The translations under genes were made by a program, and so were the position numbers. The notes beneath the pieces are model-generated. The model was not told the origin of the DNA. It saw nothing but the letters and a program-made list of their open reading frames with translations, and searched no databases. DNA of 39,096 bases from Pseudomonadota bacterium (lineage in GTDB: Bacteria; Pseudomonadota; Alphaproteobacteria; Acetobacterales; Acetobacteraceae), in assembly GCA_021781835.1 (NCBI GenBank), contig JAJXWD010000025.1, forward strand, positions 1 through 39,096. Reading direction: 5' to 3'. Of the stretch, positions 1 through 7,647 are shown one piece after another (position 1 is the first letter of the stretch; every line of letters begins with the position of its first letter).

Positions 1-155
1 TCCCTAACGACGCTGCGGTCGTCAGGCTCATCGGCGCCTTGCTGCTTGAGCAGAATGATGAATGGGCCACACAGCGTGCCAGATACATGACGCTGGAAAC
101 CATCGCGCCGCTGAGCCATACTCCCAATGTCAGCTTGCCAGAAATGGCCGCCTGA
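1..155 (+). CDS. IS256-family transposase, C-terminal fragment (cut by window edge)
   Basis: The reading frame is open from the left edge (first full codon at base 3) to TGA at 153-155. The roughly 50 visible residues include LLLEQNDEWATQRARYM and LETIAP, the conserved tail of IS256/Mutator-family DDE transposases, where most alphaproteobacterial members end soon after 'YMTLE'. The catalytic DDE residues lie outside the window, so activity cannot be judged. The right terminal inverted repeat should lie just after the stop, within roughly 156-206, but cannot be placed without the left end. The element therefore ends at or just before the next gene. Confidence 0.85.
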   Translation, partial: PNDAAVVRLIGALLLEQNDEWATQRARYMTLETIAPLSHTPNVSLPEMAA

Positions 156-206
156 CAACGCAGCCAACGCTGCTCAGAACGCCGCTCCTACACCACGCCA
201 GGGGGC

Positions 207-416
207 ATGATCGGATTATCAATGCGCTCCCCCCAAGACTACGGCCTTCAAAAGGCCGCCTATACCCCTAAGGAGACAGAGAACCTGCTCTCCATCAGCC
301 ACACCACCCTGTATGAATTGTTGCAAAAAAACAGGCTGCGGGCCGTCAAGCTGAACTCGAAGACGCTCATTCTTGCGACTGAGATTGCCGCCTTCCTTTC
401 AGGCCTTCAAGGTTAA
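207..416 (+). CDS. AlpA/excisionase-like helix-turn-helix protein
   Basis: This 69-residue protein carries one MerR/HTH_17-type winged-helix domain: 'YTPKETENLLSISHTTLYEL' around residues 19-38, then a basic recognition and wing segment (QKNRLRAVKLN). This is the usual layout of AlpA-like regulators and excisionases of integrated elements. The start is ATG 207, preceded by a G-rich Shine-Dalgarno stretch (200-205). That stretch sits just after the IS256 fragment, so the promoter or the first codons may have been altered by the IS insertion. The TAA stop overlaps the AAGGAGG ribosome site of the next gene, so the two are probably co-transcribed. Likely role: transcription control or excision of the element. 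The specific target is unknown. Confidence 0.7.
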   Translation: MIGLSMRSPQDYGLQKAAYTPKETENLLSISHTTLYELLQKNRLRAVKLNSKTLILATEIAAFLSGLQG

Positions 417-429
417 GGAGGGCGCGACC

Positions 430-2691
430 ATGTTCTGCGATTCCACAGCCTCCAATTTGTCCTTAGAGGACGTTGTCAATCTTTGCGCGTATATGGACCT
501 GAGAAAGGCGCTTGATCTACACCATCTTAAAATTGAGAAGGACGGCGTCTGGGATAAAGATCCCCAGAAGCATGATGTCTATCGACTCGGCCCAATCATT
601 ATCCACCGTGAATGGGGGGACATGGACCTATATTCCGGCCCCCCCTCACCGGGAAGGTGGCGTGACACATTGTTCGACTGCTCCGGGAATGACGTGATTT
701 CCCTGAAGCTTCACCTTGAAACCGCTTTGAATCACTACAAGTCTGACCTGCATGCTGGTCGTCATCCCGAATTCCTTCGCGAGCTGGCAGCCCAGTTTCG
801 CCACGCAGCGACAAGGCAATCCGTTATCGACGACCTGGCGATGCGTTTCGAGATTGATGCCAAAAATTTGGAGGTGCGGCAACCCTGTGTGTTTCGTGGG
901 TGGACACAAGTAACTTGGGCGTCCGCGCTGAGCCCTCAATGCGGTGTTCAGATATGGGAGCAGCCCGCCGGCATGTGGCCGCGCTTTTGCCCAAACCATG
1001 TACCATTTATCGGCTGGCCGCGAACAAGCTTCGAGATGCGGGATGCGGGCGGCCGACTTCAACAAATCATCGGCTGTTGGCCCACAGCAAGTGCCTCCTT
1101 GCTTCTGGCCTTTACACTGTGGCACAGGGATGGTGATCCATTGGATCAAAGGTGGAGGCCCGCACGATCTGCCACCAGGATTTGCCCGTACGGCTTGGAA
1201 TCAGCAGTCGAATACAAAGAGGCTGAAATCGTTGTCGACGACGATCTTTTCACGGTGAATCGCGAAAATCCCCGGCTCGTCAAGCATCACGCCTCGAACC
1301 CGCCAATCGTCTTCATCGCCTGGCCACGAGGCTTGGTTGGAGCTACCCCGGCGGATACCGACTGGACATCGTTAAAAGGACGCAAAATCCTAATTCGTGT
1401 CGCGAACGACAGAGAGTCGTTTGTTCATGCTCTGACGCTAAATGATGAGCTGAAATGTGCAGACGTTGCGGCCGTAGAGTTCATCCTTCCAACGGGCTTC
1501 CGCGAAGGCAAAAACAATATCACTGTTGACCATGAGGGAGGGACGGTTCGGGGCATCCGCATGAACGAATGCGAATTTCTGGCCGTTGCCAAGGAGTGCT
1601 TCAATGTGTTGCCAAAATCTCCAGTGGCACGGAAGAGCTCCAATATATGGAACATAATGCAGGATGCCAGTTGGGCAGAAATAAACTGGATCATGAATCC
1701 ATGGCTCGAGCGGGGCACCATAAATCTCATCTACTCAGATCCAGGGGCGGGGAAATCTTGGTTTGTCCTGCTTATTCTCTATGCTTTGGCAACAGGTAGA
1801 AGTTTGTGGGGAAGATTTCACGCGCCCAGAAAATTGCGTTGCTTGTACCTTGCGGGCGAAACATCGGCTAAGATGTGCAAGCGCGTTCAGGAGATTCATG
1901 CGGCCATGGGAGGCTCTGGAGACGTCGCCATCGACATCTACCCGCGTCCGGACCAAAATATCGGAAAGCTGAATCTTGAGTACGAAGACGCATGGAAAGA
2001 GATTCTCGACCTAACCGACAAGGCGGATGTTATCGTCATTGACCATTTGACCGCCTTCACATCTGGCCACAATACTCATGACAGCTGGTCCAGGTTTCAT
2101 GCTCTACTTCGGCGGCTTACGGAGCAAGGCAAAACCATCCTGCTGCTACACCACGCGGGAAAGAACGGGCTACAGCGCGGTTCAGCGACGCTGGATATCG
2201 ACGTTGACACGAAAATCCACATCAAGCGCGCTCCAAAGGAACCGGAGGCCTCTTACATTGAATTTGAAAAACATCGGGATGACGAGACCTTGGGAAAGGC
2301 CCTTCAGGCATTCTTGCTCTATTATAAGAGAAATCCAAATGGTCTCTTGGACTGGTGGACCAGGGATGCGGAGGCTTCTGAAGCGCAAACCTCGGCATCG
2401 CAGCCTTCGGAACATATCTCGGCCGCTCGTGGTATAAACGAGGAGTTTATCCTGGCGAAATTCGCGGGGAAAAAGGCTGACATCGTCCGCTTCTTGGCTA
2501 TGGCCCTCCTGAAAGGCAAGCGGGGACTTCGGCGGTCTGAGATTGGGGCCCAGCTCGGCGTCTCAGCATCGACCACACATTCCCGGATCCGCGATTTGAT
2601 TTCAGAAGGAGCGGTCGTTGTGACCGGTCGGGGGAAGGCGACCATCTATGCCTTGCCCGAAGAGATTATCAAATCGGTTATCCACGATTGA
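430..2691 (+). CDS. RepA-like AAA/RecA-fold ATPase with C-terminal winged helix
   Basis: The start ATG 430 follows an excellent AAGGAGG site (415-421), giving 753 residues; the frame is open upstream but has no better start. The N-terminal 400 residues are not recognised. A RecA-like ATPase core follows: Walker A DPGAGKSW around residues 437-444, Walker B DVIVIDHLTAF near 533-543, then a sensor region with 'ILLLHHAGKNG'. This matches the AAA_25/RepA hexameric helicase class found in plasmids, ICEs and prophages. Residues of about 690-745 form a winged helix (RRSEIGAQLGVSASTTHSRI). A replication or primase-helicase-like role in the mobile element is inferred, in an operon with the AlpA-like gene. 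The following 480 bases are non-coding with palindromes, which would suit an origin. Confidence 0.7.
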   Translation: MFCDSTASNLSLEDVVNLCAYMDLRKALDLHHLKIEKDGVWDKDPQKHDVYRLGPIIIHREWGDMDLYSGPPSPGRWRDTLFDCSGNDVISLKLHLETALNHYKSDLHAGRHPEFLRELAAQFRHAATRQSVIDDLAMRFEIDAKNLEVRQPCVFRGWTQVTWASALSPQCGVQIWEQPAGMWPRFCPNHVPFIGWPRTSFEMRDAGGRLQQIIGCWPTASASLLLAFTLWHRDGDPLDQRWRPARSATRICPYGLESAVEYKEAEIVVDDDLFTVNRENPRLVKHHASNPPIVFIAWPRGLVGATPADTDWTSLKGRKILIRVANDRESFVHALTLNDELKCADVAAVEFILPTGFREGKNNITVDHEGGTVRGIRMNECEFLAVAKECFNVLPKSPVARKSSNIWNIMQDASWAEINWIMNPWLERGTINLIYSDPGAGKSWFVLLILYALATGRSLWGRFHAPRKLRCLYLAGETSAKMCKRVQEIHAAMGGSGDVAIDIYPRPDQNIGKLNLEYEDAWKEILDLTDKADVIVIDHLTAFTSGHNTHDSWSRFHALLRRLTEQGKTILLLHHAGKNGLQRGSATLDIDVDTKIHIKRAPKEPEASYIEFEKHRDDETLGKALQAFLLYYKRNPNGLLDWWTRDAEASEAQTSASQPSEHISAARGINEEFILAKFAGKKADIVRFLAMALLKGKRGLRRSEIGAQLGVSASTTHSRIRDLISEGAVVVTGRGKATIYALPEEIIKSVIHD

Positions 2692-2708
2692 CCGGCGGTG
2701 GGAAGGGG

Positions 2709-2726
2709 GGCGATCGGCAGATCGCC
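2709..2726 (+). terminator. Hairpin after the RepA-like gene
   Basis: GGCGATC (2709-2715) and GATCGCC (2720-2726) form a perfect 7-bp stem with a GGCA loop, 18 bases past the stop of the RepA-like gene. It is not followed by a clear T-run, so it may be a weak terminator or a protein-binding palindrome. Confidence 0.35.
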
Positions 2727-3172
2727 TCTCCCGTCTCCGCATCTGGTTTGTACGGTTTTCTTATCATCTTTTCTGCGGCACCGTTTGGTGAACAAGGCAC
2801 CGCCGAGTTCAATTTTGGATCGCCCAACCGTTGGAGCAAATCGCACATTCGCTCCGCGGATCGCACAAAATGACGCTGCCGGCACCGAAATACGCCCAAA
2901 ATTGCGCGCAATTGGCGCTTTTTACGCGTAATTTCTGGGTCGAATTTCAAGAGTTTATTTATACTACAAAGACTTATTCAGCACCGACACTCTGCGCCCC
3001 ATACACACACCCTGTGGGTGGCAAGGTGGAGGGCCGGGATATCGGCAATGGCACACTCCACGACCCATACCCACCCTGTGGGTGGCTGGCGCTTGCGCCG
3101 AACTCTGACCGGCATTTGCCAAAAGAGCTATTTTGTCCCTAATGGGCATATGAATCGACGCGGAACCTGACC
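2727..3172. other. Non-coding stretch, possible replication origin or control region
   Basis: No credible gene is seen here. The stretch contains a perfect 14-base palindrome AATTGCGCGCAATT (2900-2913), flanked by short CGCC/GGCG arms, then an AT-richer patch (2930-2985). Two copies of a CACCCTGTGGGTG palindrome follow. Position directly after a replication-type ATPase, together with palindromes and direct repeats, fits an origin or operator region. This is inference; no DnaA-box cluster was identified. Confidence 0.4.
2998..3085. repeat. Two direct copies of a palindromic element
   Basis: CACCCTGTGGGTG occurs at 3008-3020 and again at 3072-3084, start to start 64 bases, about six helical turns. 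Each copy is itself an inverted repeat (CACCC-TGT-GGGTG). Each is preceded by CCCATAC and followed by GGC, so the repeated unit is about 22-25 bases. Dyad symmetry plus helical phasing suggests binding sites for a dimeric protein, either the Phd-like antitoxin encoded 90 bases downstream or a replication protein. Confidence 0.6.
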
Positions 3173-3385
3173 ATGAAAACCATGTCGGCGCGGGAGGCGA
3201 AGAACGCGTTTGGGCTGATGATCGACACGGCACGGGCTGAACCCGTACGGATCGAGAAGCACGAGCGCGGTGTGGTCATGGTGATCTCCGTGGAAGAATA
3301 TGAGCGGCTGCATGGCGCCGCGGCGCAATCCGCTGGTACCTCCACCCCCCTGGGCAGCAACGACGGAATGGTGGAACGGACATGA
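3173..3385 (+). CDS. Phd/YefM-family antitoxin
   Basis: This 70-residue protein carries the Phd/YefM DNA-binding fold at its N-terminus: MSAREAKNAFGLMIDTAR, then 'PVRIEKHERGVVMVISVEEYERL'. In the family this segment dimerises and binds an operator in its own promoter, while the C-terminal tail binds the toxin. The tail here (about 25 residues, Gly/Ser/Thr-rich) is short. The usual Doc or YoeB/RelE partner is absent; downstream lie a 20-codon reading frame and then darT and darG. The stop overlaps the start of that small frame (ATGA at 3382-3385). It may act as a transcriptional autoregulator for the darTG operon or be a remnant of another toxin-antitoxin pair. Confidence 0.8.
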   Translation: MKTMSAREAKNAFGLMIDTARAEPVRIEKHERGVVMVISVEEYERLHGAAAQSAGTSTPLGSNDGMVERT

Positions 3386-3444
3386 GCAACGGCGAGTTCA
3401 GCGAAGCCAGCTATGATGCCAAGCCTGAGGAGGCTGCCCCCTGA
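3382..3444 (+). CDS. Possible 20-codon coupling peptide between antitoxin and darT
   Basis: ATG at 3382 overlaps the Phd-like stop codon by the ATGA arrangement, and the frame ends with TGA at 3442-3444, two bases before the darT start. The encoded peptide is short and acidic (several Glu and Asp). It contains the GAGGAGG ribosome site of darT near 3425-3431. It fills the gap exactly, which suggests translational coupling from the antitoxin gene into darT. Whether the peptide itself has a function cannot be told. Confidence 0.35.
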   Translation: MSNGEFSEASYDAKPEEAAP

Positions 3445-3446
3445 CC

Positions 3447-4103
3447 ATGCCCGTACCCGCACGGCCGAAAATCTACCACATCCTGCATGTCGACCGCCTG
3501 GCATCAGTCGTTGCGGACGGGTTTTTGTGGTCCGACGCGAAAATGGTTCAGCGGCAAGATGCCGGTACCACAATCGGCATGAGTCGAATTAAGGCGCGGC
3601 GACTGAATGAGCTGACCCTGAGCAGCCATCCGGCGCTGCGGGTTGGGCAATGCGCCCCATTCTATTTTTGCCCGCGTTCGGTCATGCTGTACCTCATACA
3701 TGTCAGAAGCGACGAGCTCGCCTATAAAGGCGGGCAGGAGCCGATCATCCATCTTGAGGCCGATCTCCATGAGTCGATTGCGTGGGCGGAGGACCATAAG
3801 CGGCGCTGGGCGTTCACTCTGTCAAACGCCGGCGCCTATTATTTTGAAGACAGGTCAGACTTGGCATGCCTGGGTGAGATCAACTGGGAGGCCGTAAAAG
3901 CCCGCAAATGGGCTGGCTCGGACGTTTCCCGCTCGATAAAAGAGGGTAAGCAAGCAGAATTTCTGGTCGAAAAGGCCTTTCCGTGGCATCTAATTGAGCG
4001 AATCGGCATTTTCTCGCGGGGTTATACACAAGCCGTCTCGACTGCCATGCAAGGGGCAGCCCATCGGCCGACGGTCGAGATCAAGCGGGATTGGTACTAT
4101 TGA
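3447..4103 (+). CDS. darT: DarT, DNA thymidine ADP-ribosyltransferase toxin
   Basis: This 218-residue protein is the size of DarT (DUF4433), which uses NAD+ to ADP-ribosylate thymidine in single-stranded DNA and so blocks replication. Visible family features are the N-terminal NAD-binding segment KIYHILHVDRLASVVADG, the basic 'SRIKARR' segment with Arg51 (same position as the catalytic Arg in characterised DarT), and KQAEFLVEKAFPW with the probable catalytic Glu171. All key residues look intact, so the toxin should be active. The start ATG 3447 has a GAGGAGG site 15-20 bases upstream. It is followed after 14 bases by darG, its antidote. Such systems act in anti-phage defence and plasmid or island maintenance. 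Confidence 0.92.
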   Translation: MPVPARPKIYHILHVDRLASVVADGFLWSDAKMVQRQDAGTTIGMSRIKARRLNELTLSSHPALRVGQCAPFYFCPRSVMLYLIHVRSDELAYKGGQEPIIHLEADLHESIAWAEDHKRRWAFTLSNAGAYYFEDRSDLACLGEINWEAVKARKWAGSDVSRSIKEGKQAEFLVEKAFPWHLIERIGIFSRGYTQAVSTAMQGAAHRPTVEIKRDWYY

Positions 4104-4117
4104 GAGGAGGGGTGGCG

Positions 4118-5152
4118 ATGATTGAATTCAAGACAGGCGACATCCTGACGGCTGATGTCGAGGCGTTGGTTAACACCGTGAACTGTGTTGGCATCATGGG
4201 GCGCGGCATCGCGCTGCAGTTCAAGAACGCATTCCCGGCCAATTTCAAGGCTTATGAAGCCGCCTGCGCGCGGGAAGACGTGCAGCCAGGCAAGATGTTC
4301 GTCTTCGAAACCCGGGAGCTGACGGGGCCGAAATTCATCGTCAATTTCCCCACCAAGCGCCATTGGCGCGGCAAGAGCCGAATGGAGGATATTGATTCCG
4401 GGTTGAAGGCGCTGGTGGAAGAGATCCGCAGCCGCCGCATTCGCTCCATCGCCATTCCGCCCCTTGGCAGTGGCCTGGGTGGGCTGAATTGGGCAGACGT
4501 GCGCCCGCGTGTCATCGCCGCATTGGAGGGGATCGACGACCTTCGTGTCGTCGTGTTCGAGCCGAGCAGCGCACCTGCGGTTACGAAATCGCGCGACGTT
4601 CCGGCCATGACGCCAGGGCGGGCGGCCCTGGTGGTGTTGATGAACCGCTATCTTGGCGGATTGATGGACCCATTCGTGACGCTGATCGAGGTCCAGAAGC
4701 TGATGTATTTCATGCAGGAAGCGGGTGAGCCGCTGCGGCTGAATTACGTCAAGCATCATTACGGCCCATACGCCGATAATCTTCGCCATGTCTTGACGAA
4801 GATCGAGGGGCACCTTGTGTCCGGATACCATGATGGCGGCGATGCGCCGGAGAAGCAGCTGGAGTTGGTGCCGGGTGCAGTGCAAGACGCCGAGGCTTTC
4901 CTCTCCGGGGACAGTGATACGCGCACCAGGTTTGATCGGGTAGGCAAGCTGGTCGAGGGGTTCGAGACGCCCTTTGGGCTGGAGCTTTTGGCGACAGTCC
5001 ATTGGGTTGCCACGCGCGAACATGCCAATAACGCGAATGACGCCGTAGCCCAGGTCCATGCGTGGAATGAGCGCAAGAGGCGCTTCTCACCGCGCCAAAT
5101 CGGGATCGCCTTCGAGACCCTTCATGCCAATGGATGGCTGCCGGCGGCATGA
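4118..5152 (+). CDS. darG: DarG, macrodomain antitoxin (DNA ADP-ribosylglycohydrolase)
   Basis: ATG 4118 follows a GAGAGGAGGGG ribosome site; the frame extends a few codons upstream but without a good start. The product has 344 residues. Residues 1-155 are a macrodomain: GDILTADVEALVNTVNCVG, the loop MGRGIALQFK, NFPTKRHWRGKS with Lys80 (the catalytic lysine position in DarG), and PPLGSGLGGLNW. It removes ADP-ribose from thymidine. The C-terminal half (about 170-344: VVLMNRYLGG, QKLMYFMQEAG, YVKHHYGPYADNLRH) resembles the DUF4065/SocA-type domain and probably binds and neutralises DarT directly. It is paired with darT in one operon. No frameshift is seen. Confidence 0.92.
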   Translation: MIEFKTGDILTADVEALVNTVNCVGIMGRGIALQFKNAFPANFKAYEAACAREDVQPGKMFVFETRELTGPKFIVNFPTKRHWRGKSRMEDIDSGLKALVEEIRSRRIRSIAIPPLGSGLGGLNWADVRPRVIAALEGIDDLRVVVFEPSSAPAVTKSRDVPAMTPGRAALVVLMNRYLGGLMDPFVTLIEVQKLMYFMQEAGEPLRLNYVKHHYGPYADNLRHVLTKIEGHLVSGYHDGGDAPEKQLELVPGAVQDAEAFLSGDSDTRTRFDRVGKLVEGFETPFGLELLATVHWVATREHANNANDAVAQVHAWNERKRRFSPRQIGIAFETLHANGWLPAA

Positions 5153-5215
5153 CCACCGATGTCGGGGAGAAAAACCCGGAGGCCCTTATCACGCCTTATT
5201 GGCTTTAATGCCGGT

Positions 5216-5235
5216 GAGATTTTGCGTGAAATCTC
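5216..5235. terminator. Hairpin after darG
   Basis: GAGATTT (5216-5222) and AAATCTC (5229-5235) form a 7-bp stem with a 6-base loop. A further GAGATTTCAG follows at 5237-5246, so the half-site is present again. It lies between convergent genes (darG on plus, Gp2-like on minus). There is no long T-run, so it may be a weak bidirectional terminator. Confidence 0.35.
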
Positions 5236-5282
5236 CGAGATTTCAGAAGAATAGGTTCTCGCTGCTTATCCTGTTGCAGTTC

Positions 5283-5882
5283 TCACGTGCCCTTTCTGGC
5301 CTTCGGTAGCTGAGACGTGCCATATTCCCTTACTCGTGGTGGCACATCGCCCTTCTGATCATTCTTGCCCAGGTAGTGTGCAAGCCGAATCACCTGGTTT
5401 TTGTTTTCTTCAAATATTTGCTGCTGCTTGGCTAATTCCTCACCGTCTTTCTTGGAAGACGGACGATTGAGCCGGATCTGGGGCGGCACCTTCTCACCGT
5501 CATAGCGGTTGCAATAGTTGATCAATCCCTCCTTCGAGCTGCCGGTAATATTCTGCCAATTTCTGTTGGCTTCTTGCAGTATTCCGTAAGATTGTTGCGT
5601 ATAGCTGCCATTGACCAACGCCGCGACATGATAGTGAGGATTTTTGCTCGTCTTTTTCTCTCGACACCAAACATAGTGCATCTCGTTACCAGCCCTTGTT
5701 AAAGGCTCCTTCAAGCGTTTCATCAACTCGCTTACATCTTTGTTTGGATTATCCCTTGATATGTCAGTAGGAACACGAATATCCATTCGAAAATATGTGA
5801 CCTTGTTGTGCTTGTCGATCATATGATCAAGGCGTTCATCGAACTTTCCGTTGATCTCTGAATATTTCTTTTTTACCGTCAT
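5283..5882 (-). CDS. Inovirus Gp2-like / YagK-YfjJ domain protein
   Basis: This 199-residue protein has the features of the inovirus-type Gp2 (YagK/YfjJ C-terminal) family: 'YFRMDIRVPTD' around residue 30, a middle YVWCREKKTSKNPHYHVAAL with His83-x-His85, then NGSYT and a 'GLINYCNRYDGEKVP' segment. The HxH after a strand is reminiscent of HUH replication enzymes, to which this family has been linked, but a catalytic Tyr is not evident. The family is found in satellite prophages and islands. The gene and its upstream 200 bases are much richer in A+T than the neighbours, and Lys and Asn are frequent, a sign of separate acquisition. It stands alone on the minus strand. Function here is unknown. 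Confidence 0.65.
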   Translation of the reverse strand: MTVKKKYSEINGKFDERLDHMIDKHNKVTYFRMDIRVPTDISRDNPNKDVSELMKRLKEPLTRAGNEMHYVWCREKKTSKNPHYHVAALVNGSYTQQSYGILQEANRNWQNITGSSKEGLINYCNRYDGEKVPPQIRLNRPSSKKDGEELAKQQQIFEENKNQVIRLAHYLGKNDQKGDVPPRVREYGTSQLPKARKGT

Positions 5883-6090
5883 CTCTTCATATCCTATTGT
5901 TTTGAATTAACTCTCTTCAATAAGATATTGGATGATATAAAAACTTATTGGTTATTGTATTGATATGTATATATAAATAATACCATATACCTAGCAGGTT
6001 GAATGAATTAACTATCTGATTTGTCTGGTGTTTTTGACAAAAAATATCCGCCACATCGGGGCCGCAGAATTGCGAGACTTAATTGATCAA
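5883..6090. promoter_or_regulatory. AT-rich intergenic region upstream of the Gp2-like gene
   Basis: About 200 bases of strongly AT-rich sequence (densest at 5920-6030) stand out against the GC-rich surroundings. They precede the Gp2-like gene on the minus strand and probably hold its promoter. H-NS-like silencing or a replication start would also be compatible. No specific box can be assigned with confidence. Confidence 0.4.
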
Positions 6091-6111
6091 CTCGGGCCTT
6101 TTCAGCCCGAG
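6091..6111 (-). terminator. Terminator-like hairpin after the zinc-ribbon/DUF932 operon
   Basis: CTCGGGC (6091-6097) and GCCCGAG (6105-6111) form a 7-bp GC-rich stem 10 bases past the stop of the zinc-ribbon gene, which reads on the minus strand. The following minus-strand sequence is AT-rich (TTGATCAATT) rather than a pure T-run, so termination is likely but not textbook. Confidence 0.5.
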
Positions 6112-6121
6112 CTGTTCAACC

Positions 6122-6475
6122 TCATTTCTTGAACTCAAACCCACATTCCCGGCATCGATACATGCCCAGCACATGCACATCGATGTCGGCACCAACGGCA
6201 TGGCCAACAAGGGCACCCCAGGCGAAGCCGATGATGGCCCCACCGATGGCGCCCGTTACCGTCGTGGGCAGACGGCGGCTGACAACGGCAGCTATGGCAG
6301 CCCCAGACGCAGCGCCATTGAAGCTGGCGGCGATGATTGCCCCCAGCGTACCTCCCACCACGACCCCCGCCTTGCGCGCGGTGGTCTGGAGGGAGCAATG
6401 GGGCGAGCCGCATGCGGGGCACGGGATTACCGGCGTTTGACCGACAAGGTCTTCCACGCATTCCATGCCGGTCAC
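6122..6475 (-). CDS. Small membrane protein with split zinc ribbon and glycine-zipper core
   Basis: Up to 117 residues. The start is GTG 6475, whose GTGA overlaps the stop of the DUF932 gene; ATG 6466, three codons in, is an alternative. Cys19-Pro-Ala-Cys22 with Cys27 near the N-terminus and Cys108-Arg-Glu-Cys111 at the very C-terminus look like two halves of one zinc ribbon. Between them lie two hydrophobic stretches rich in small residues (GVVVGGTLGAIIAASFNGAA and AIGGAIIGFAWGALVGHAVG), typical of glycine-zipper membrane helices. Both ends would meet on the same side if the helices form a hairpin. Translational coupling implies a role linked to DUF932. No family name is recognised. Confidence 0.65.
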   Translation of the reverse strand: MTGMECVEDLVGQTPVIPCPACGSPHCSLQTTARKAGVVVGGTLGAIIAASFNGAASGAAIAAVVSRRLPTTVTGAIGGAIIGFAWGALVGHAVGADIDVHVLGMYRCRECGFEFKK

Positions 6476-7647
6476 CCCACCTTGTCGAACAGGCGCTTGG
6501 CCCGCTGTTCAAGGTCAAGCCGACCATCCTGGTTCTCCCGCCGCCTGGCCATGGCGGTGAGGCCCTGCACGAAGTCGAACACGCTCTCCGGCGCATGCCC
6601 TTCCTCGCGCAGTACCGTCTCGATGATCCGGTTGGAATCATTCCGGCTGAACCCCTGGTCCTTCAGGAATTTTTGCCGGTCGTCATCGGTACGGGCGACG
6701 ATCGTCTCCCGCGCCGCTTTTACCCCGGTGATGAACCCCTGCGGGCTGGAGTTGGCAAAGCTCTCCAGGGCTGGGGCAACCTCATGGGCAAAGCGGTTGC
6801 CGGCATATTTGCTGTGCCGGATGACGATCTCCTCGAAGCCTTCCACGCCCCAGAGGTTGCGGTTCTGGCAGACGCCGCGGAGATAGAAACTGGCAATACC
6901 CAGCGTCTTGGAGCCAACTTCCGAATTCCAGCAATAGAAACCCCGGAAGTAGAGATCCGGCTCGCCATTGGGCAGCTTCCCGGCCTCGATGGGATGCGTA
7001 TCGTCAACCAGGAACAGAAAGACATCGCGGTCACTGGCGTACAGCGTCGTGGTGTCGGTGGTGACGTCGATATAGGGGTTGTAGGTTGAATTTGCCCAAT
7101 CCATGGCGCCGGGCACTTTCCAGCGCGTGTCGCCAATGCCGTTGCCGGCGATTTGGCGGACGGCGCTGACCAGCTCATGGTCGAAGATGCGGCCATATTC
7201 AGGGCCGGTCGCGGCGCGCAACTCCTGGCGACCATCGTCCAGCTCCAGGATTTTGACCTGCTCAGAGCGCTGGTGCGCCAGGCCGTATTGCAGATTGATA
7301 CCGGCGAGCTTGGCGGGCATGTCGCGCAGATATCCTGCCGGCGCGCCGACCAGGCTGCAGAGCTGGCCAAAGCTCCAATGGGTCGGGGCCAGAGGCGCGT
7401 CGCTGCCGGGCAGGATGACGGTCAGCCCATCGGCCTGATCCGGCGCGGCTTGGACGCGGACCTCGCGGCTGGCCACCGTGCGGGTGCGGGACCGCTCCGC
7501 ACGGGATGACACGGAGGCGAAGAGGGAATCGAGGGTAAGGTAACGCTCGTCGGCGGGGCGGGAATACCATTCAGAGGCGACGCGGCTGTTCCGCTCGCCT
7601 CTGGTGGGGTCGACTTTGAATGAGGTGGTGGTGTCGATGGCGTTCAT
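6472..7647 (-). CDS. DUF932 family protein
   Basis: The start ATG 7647 (MNAIDTTTSF) has AAGGA about 6 bases upstream; the open frame runs further but without family similarity. The product has 391 residues. Segments such as LTLDSLFASVSSRAERSRT, 'HWSFGQLCSLVGAPAGYL', GRIFDHELVSAV, YASDRDVFLFLVDD and GFYCWNSEVGSKTLGIASFY are typical of DUF932, a family of plasmid, ICE and phage proteins (often called phage/plasmid-like protein) whose biochemical activity is unsettled. The C-terminal part is helical and charged. It is followed in the same operon by the zinc-ribbon membrane protein (4-base overlap). Its presence supports a plasmid- or ICE-derived island. Confidence 0.8.
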   Translation of the reverse strand: MNAIDTTTSFKVDPTRGERNSRVASEWYSRPADERYLTLDSLFASVSSRAERSRTRTVASREVRVQAAPDQADGLTVILPGSDAPLAPTHWSFGQLCSLVGAPAGYLRDMPAKLAGINLQYGLAHQRSEQVKILELDDGRQELRAATGPEYGRIFDHELVSAVRQIAGNGIGDTRWKVPGAMDWANSTYNPYIDVTTDTTTLYASDRDVFLFLVDDTHPIEAGKLPNGEPDLYFRGFYCWNSEVGSKTLGIASFYLRGVCQNRNLWGVEGFEEIVIRHSKYAGNRFAHEVAPALESFANSSPQGFITGVKAARETIVARTDDDRQKFLKDQGFSRNDSNRIIETVLREEGHAPESVFDFVQGLTAMARRRENQDGRLDLEQRAKRLFDKVG

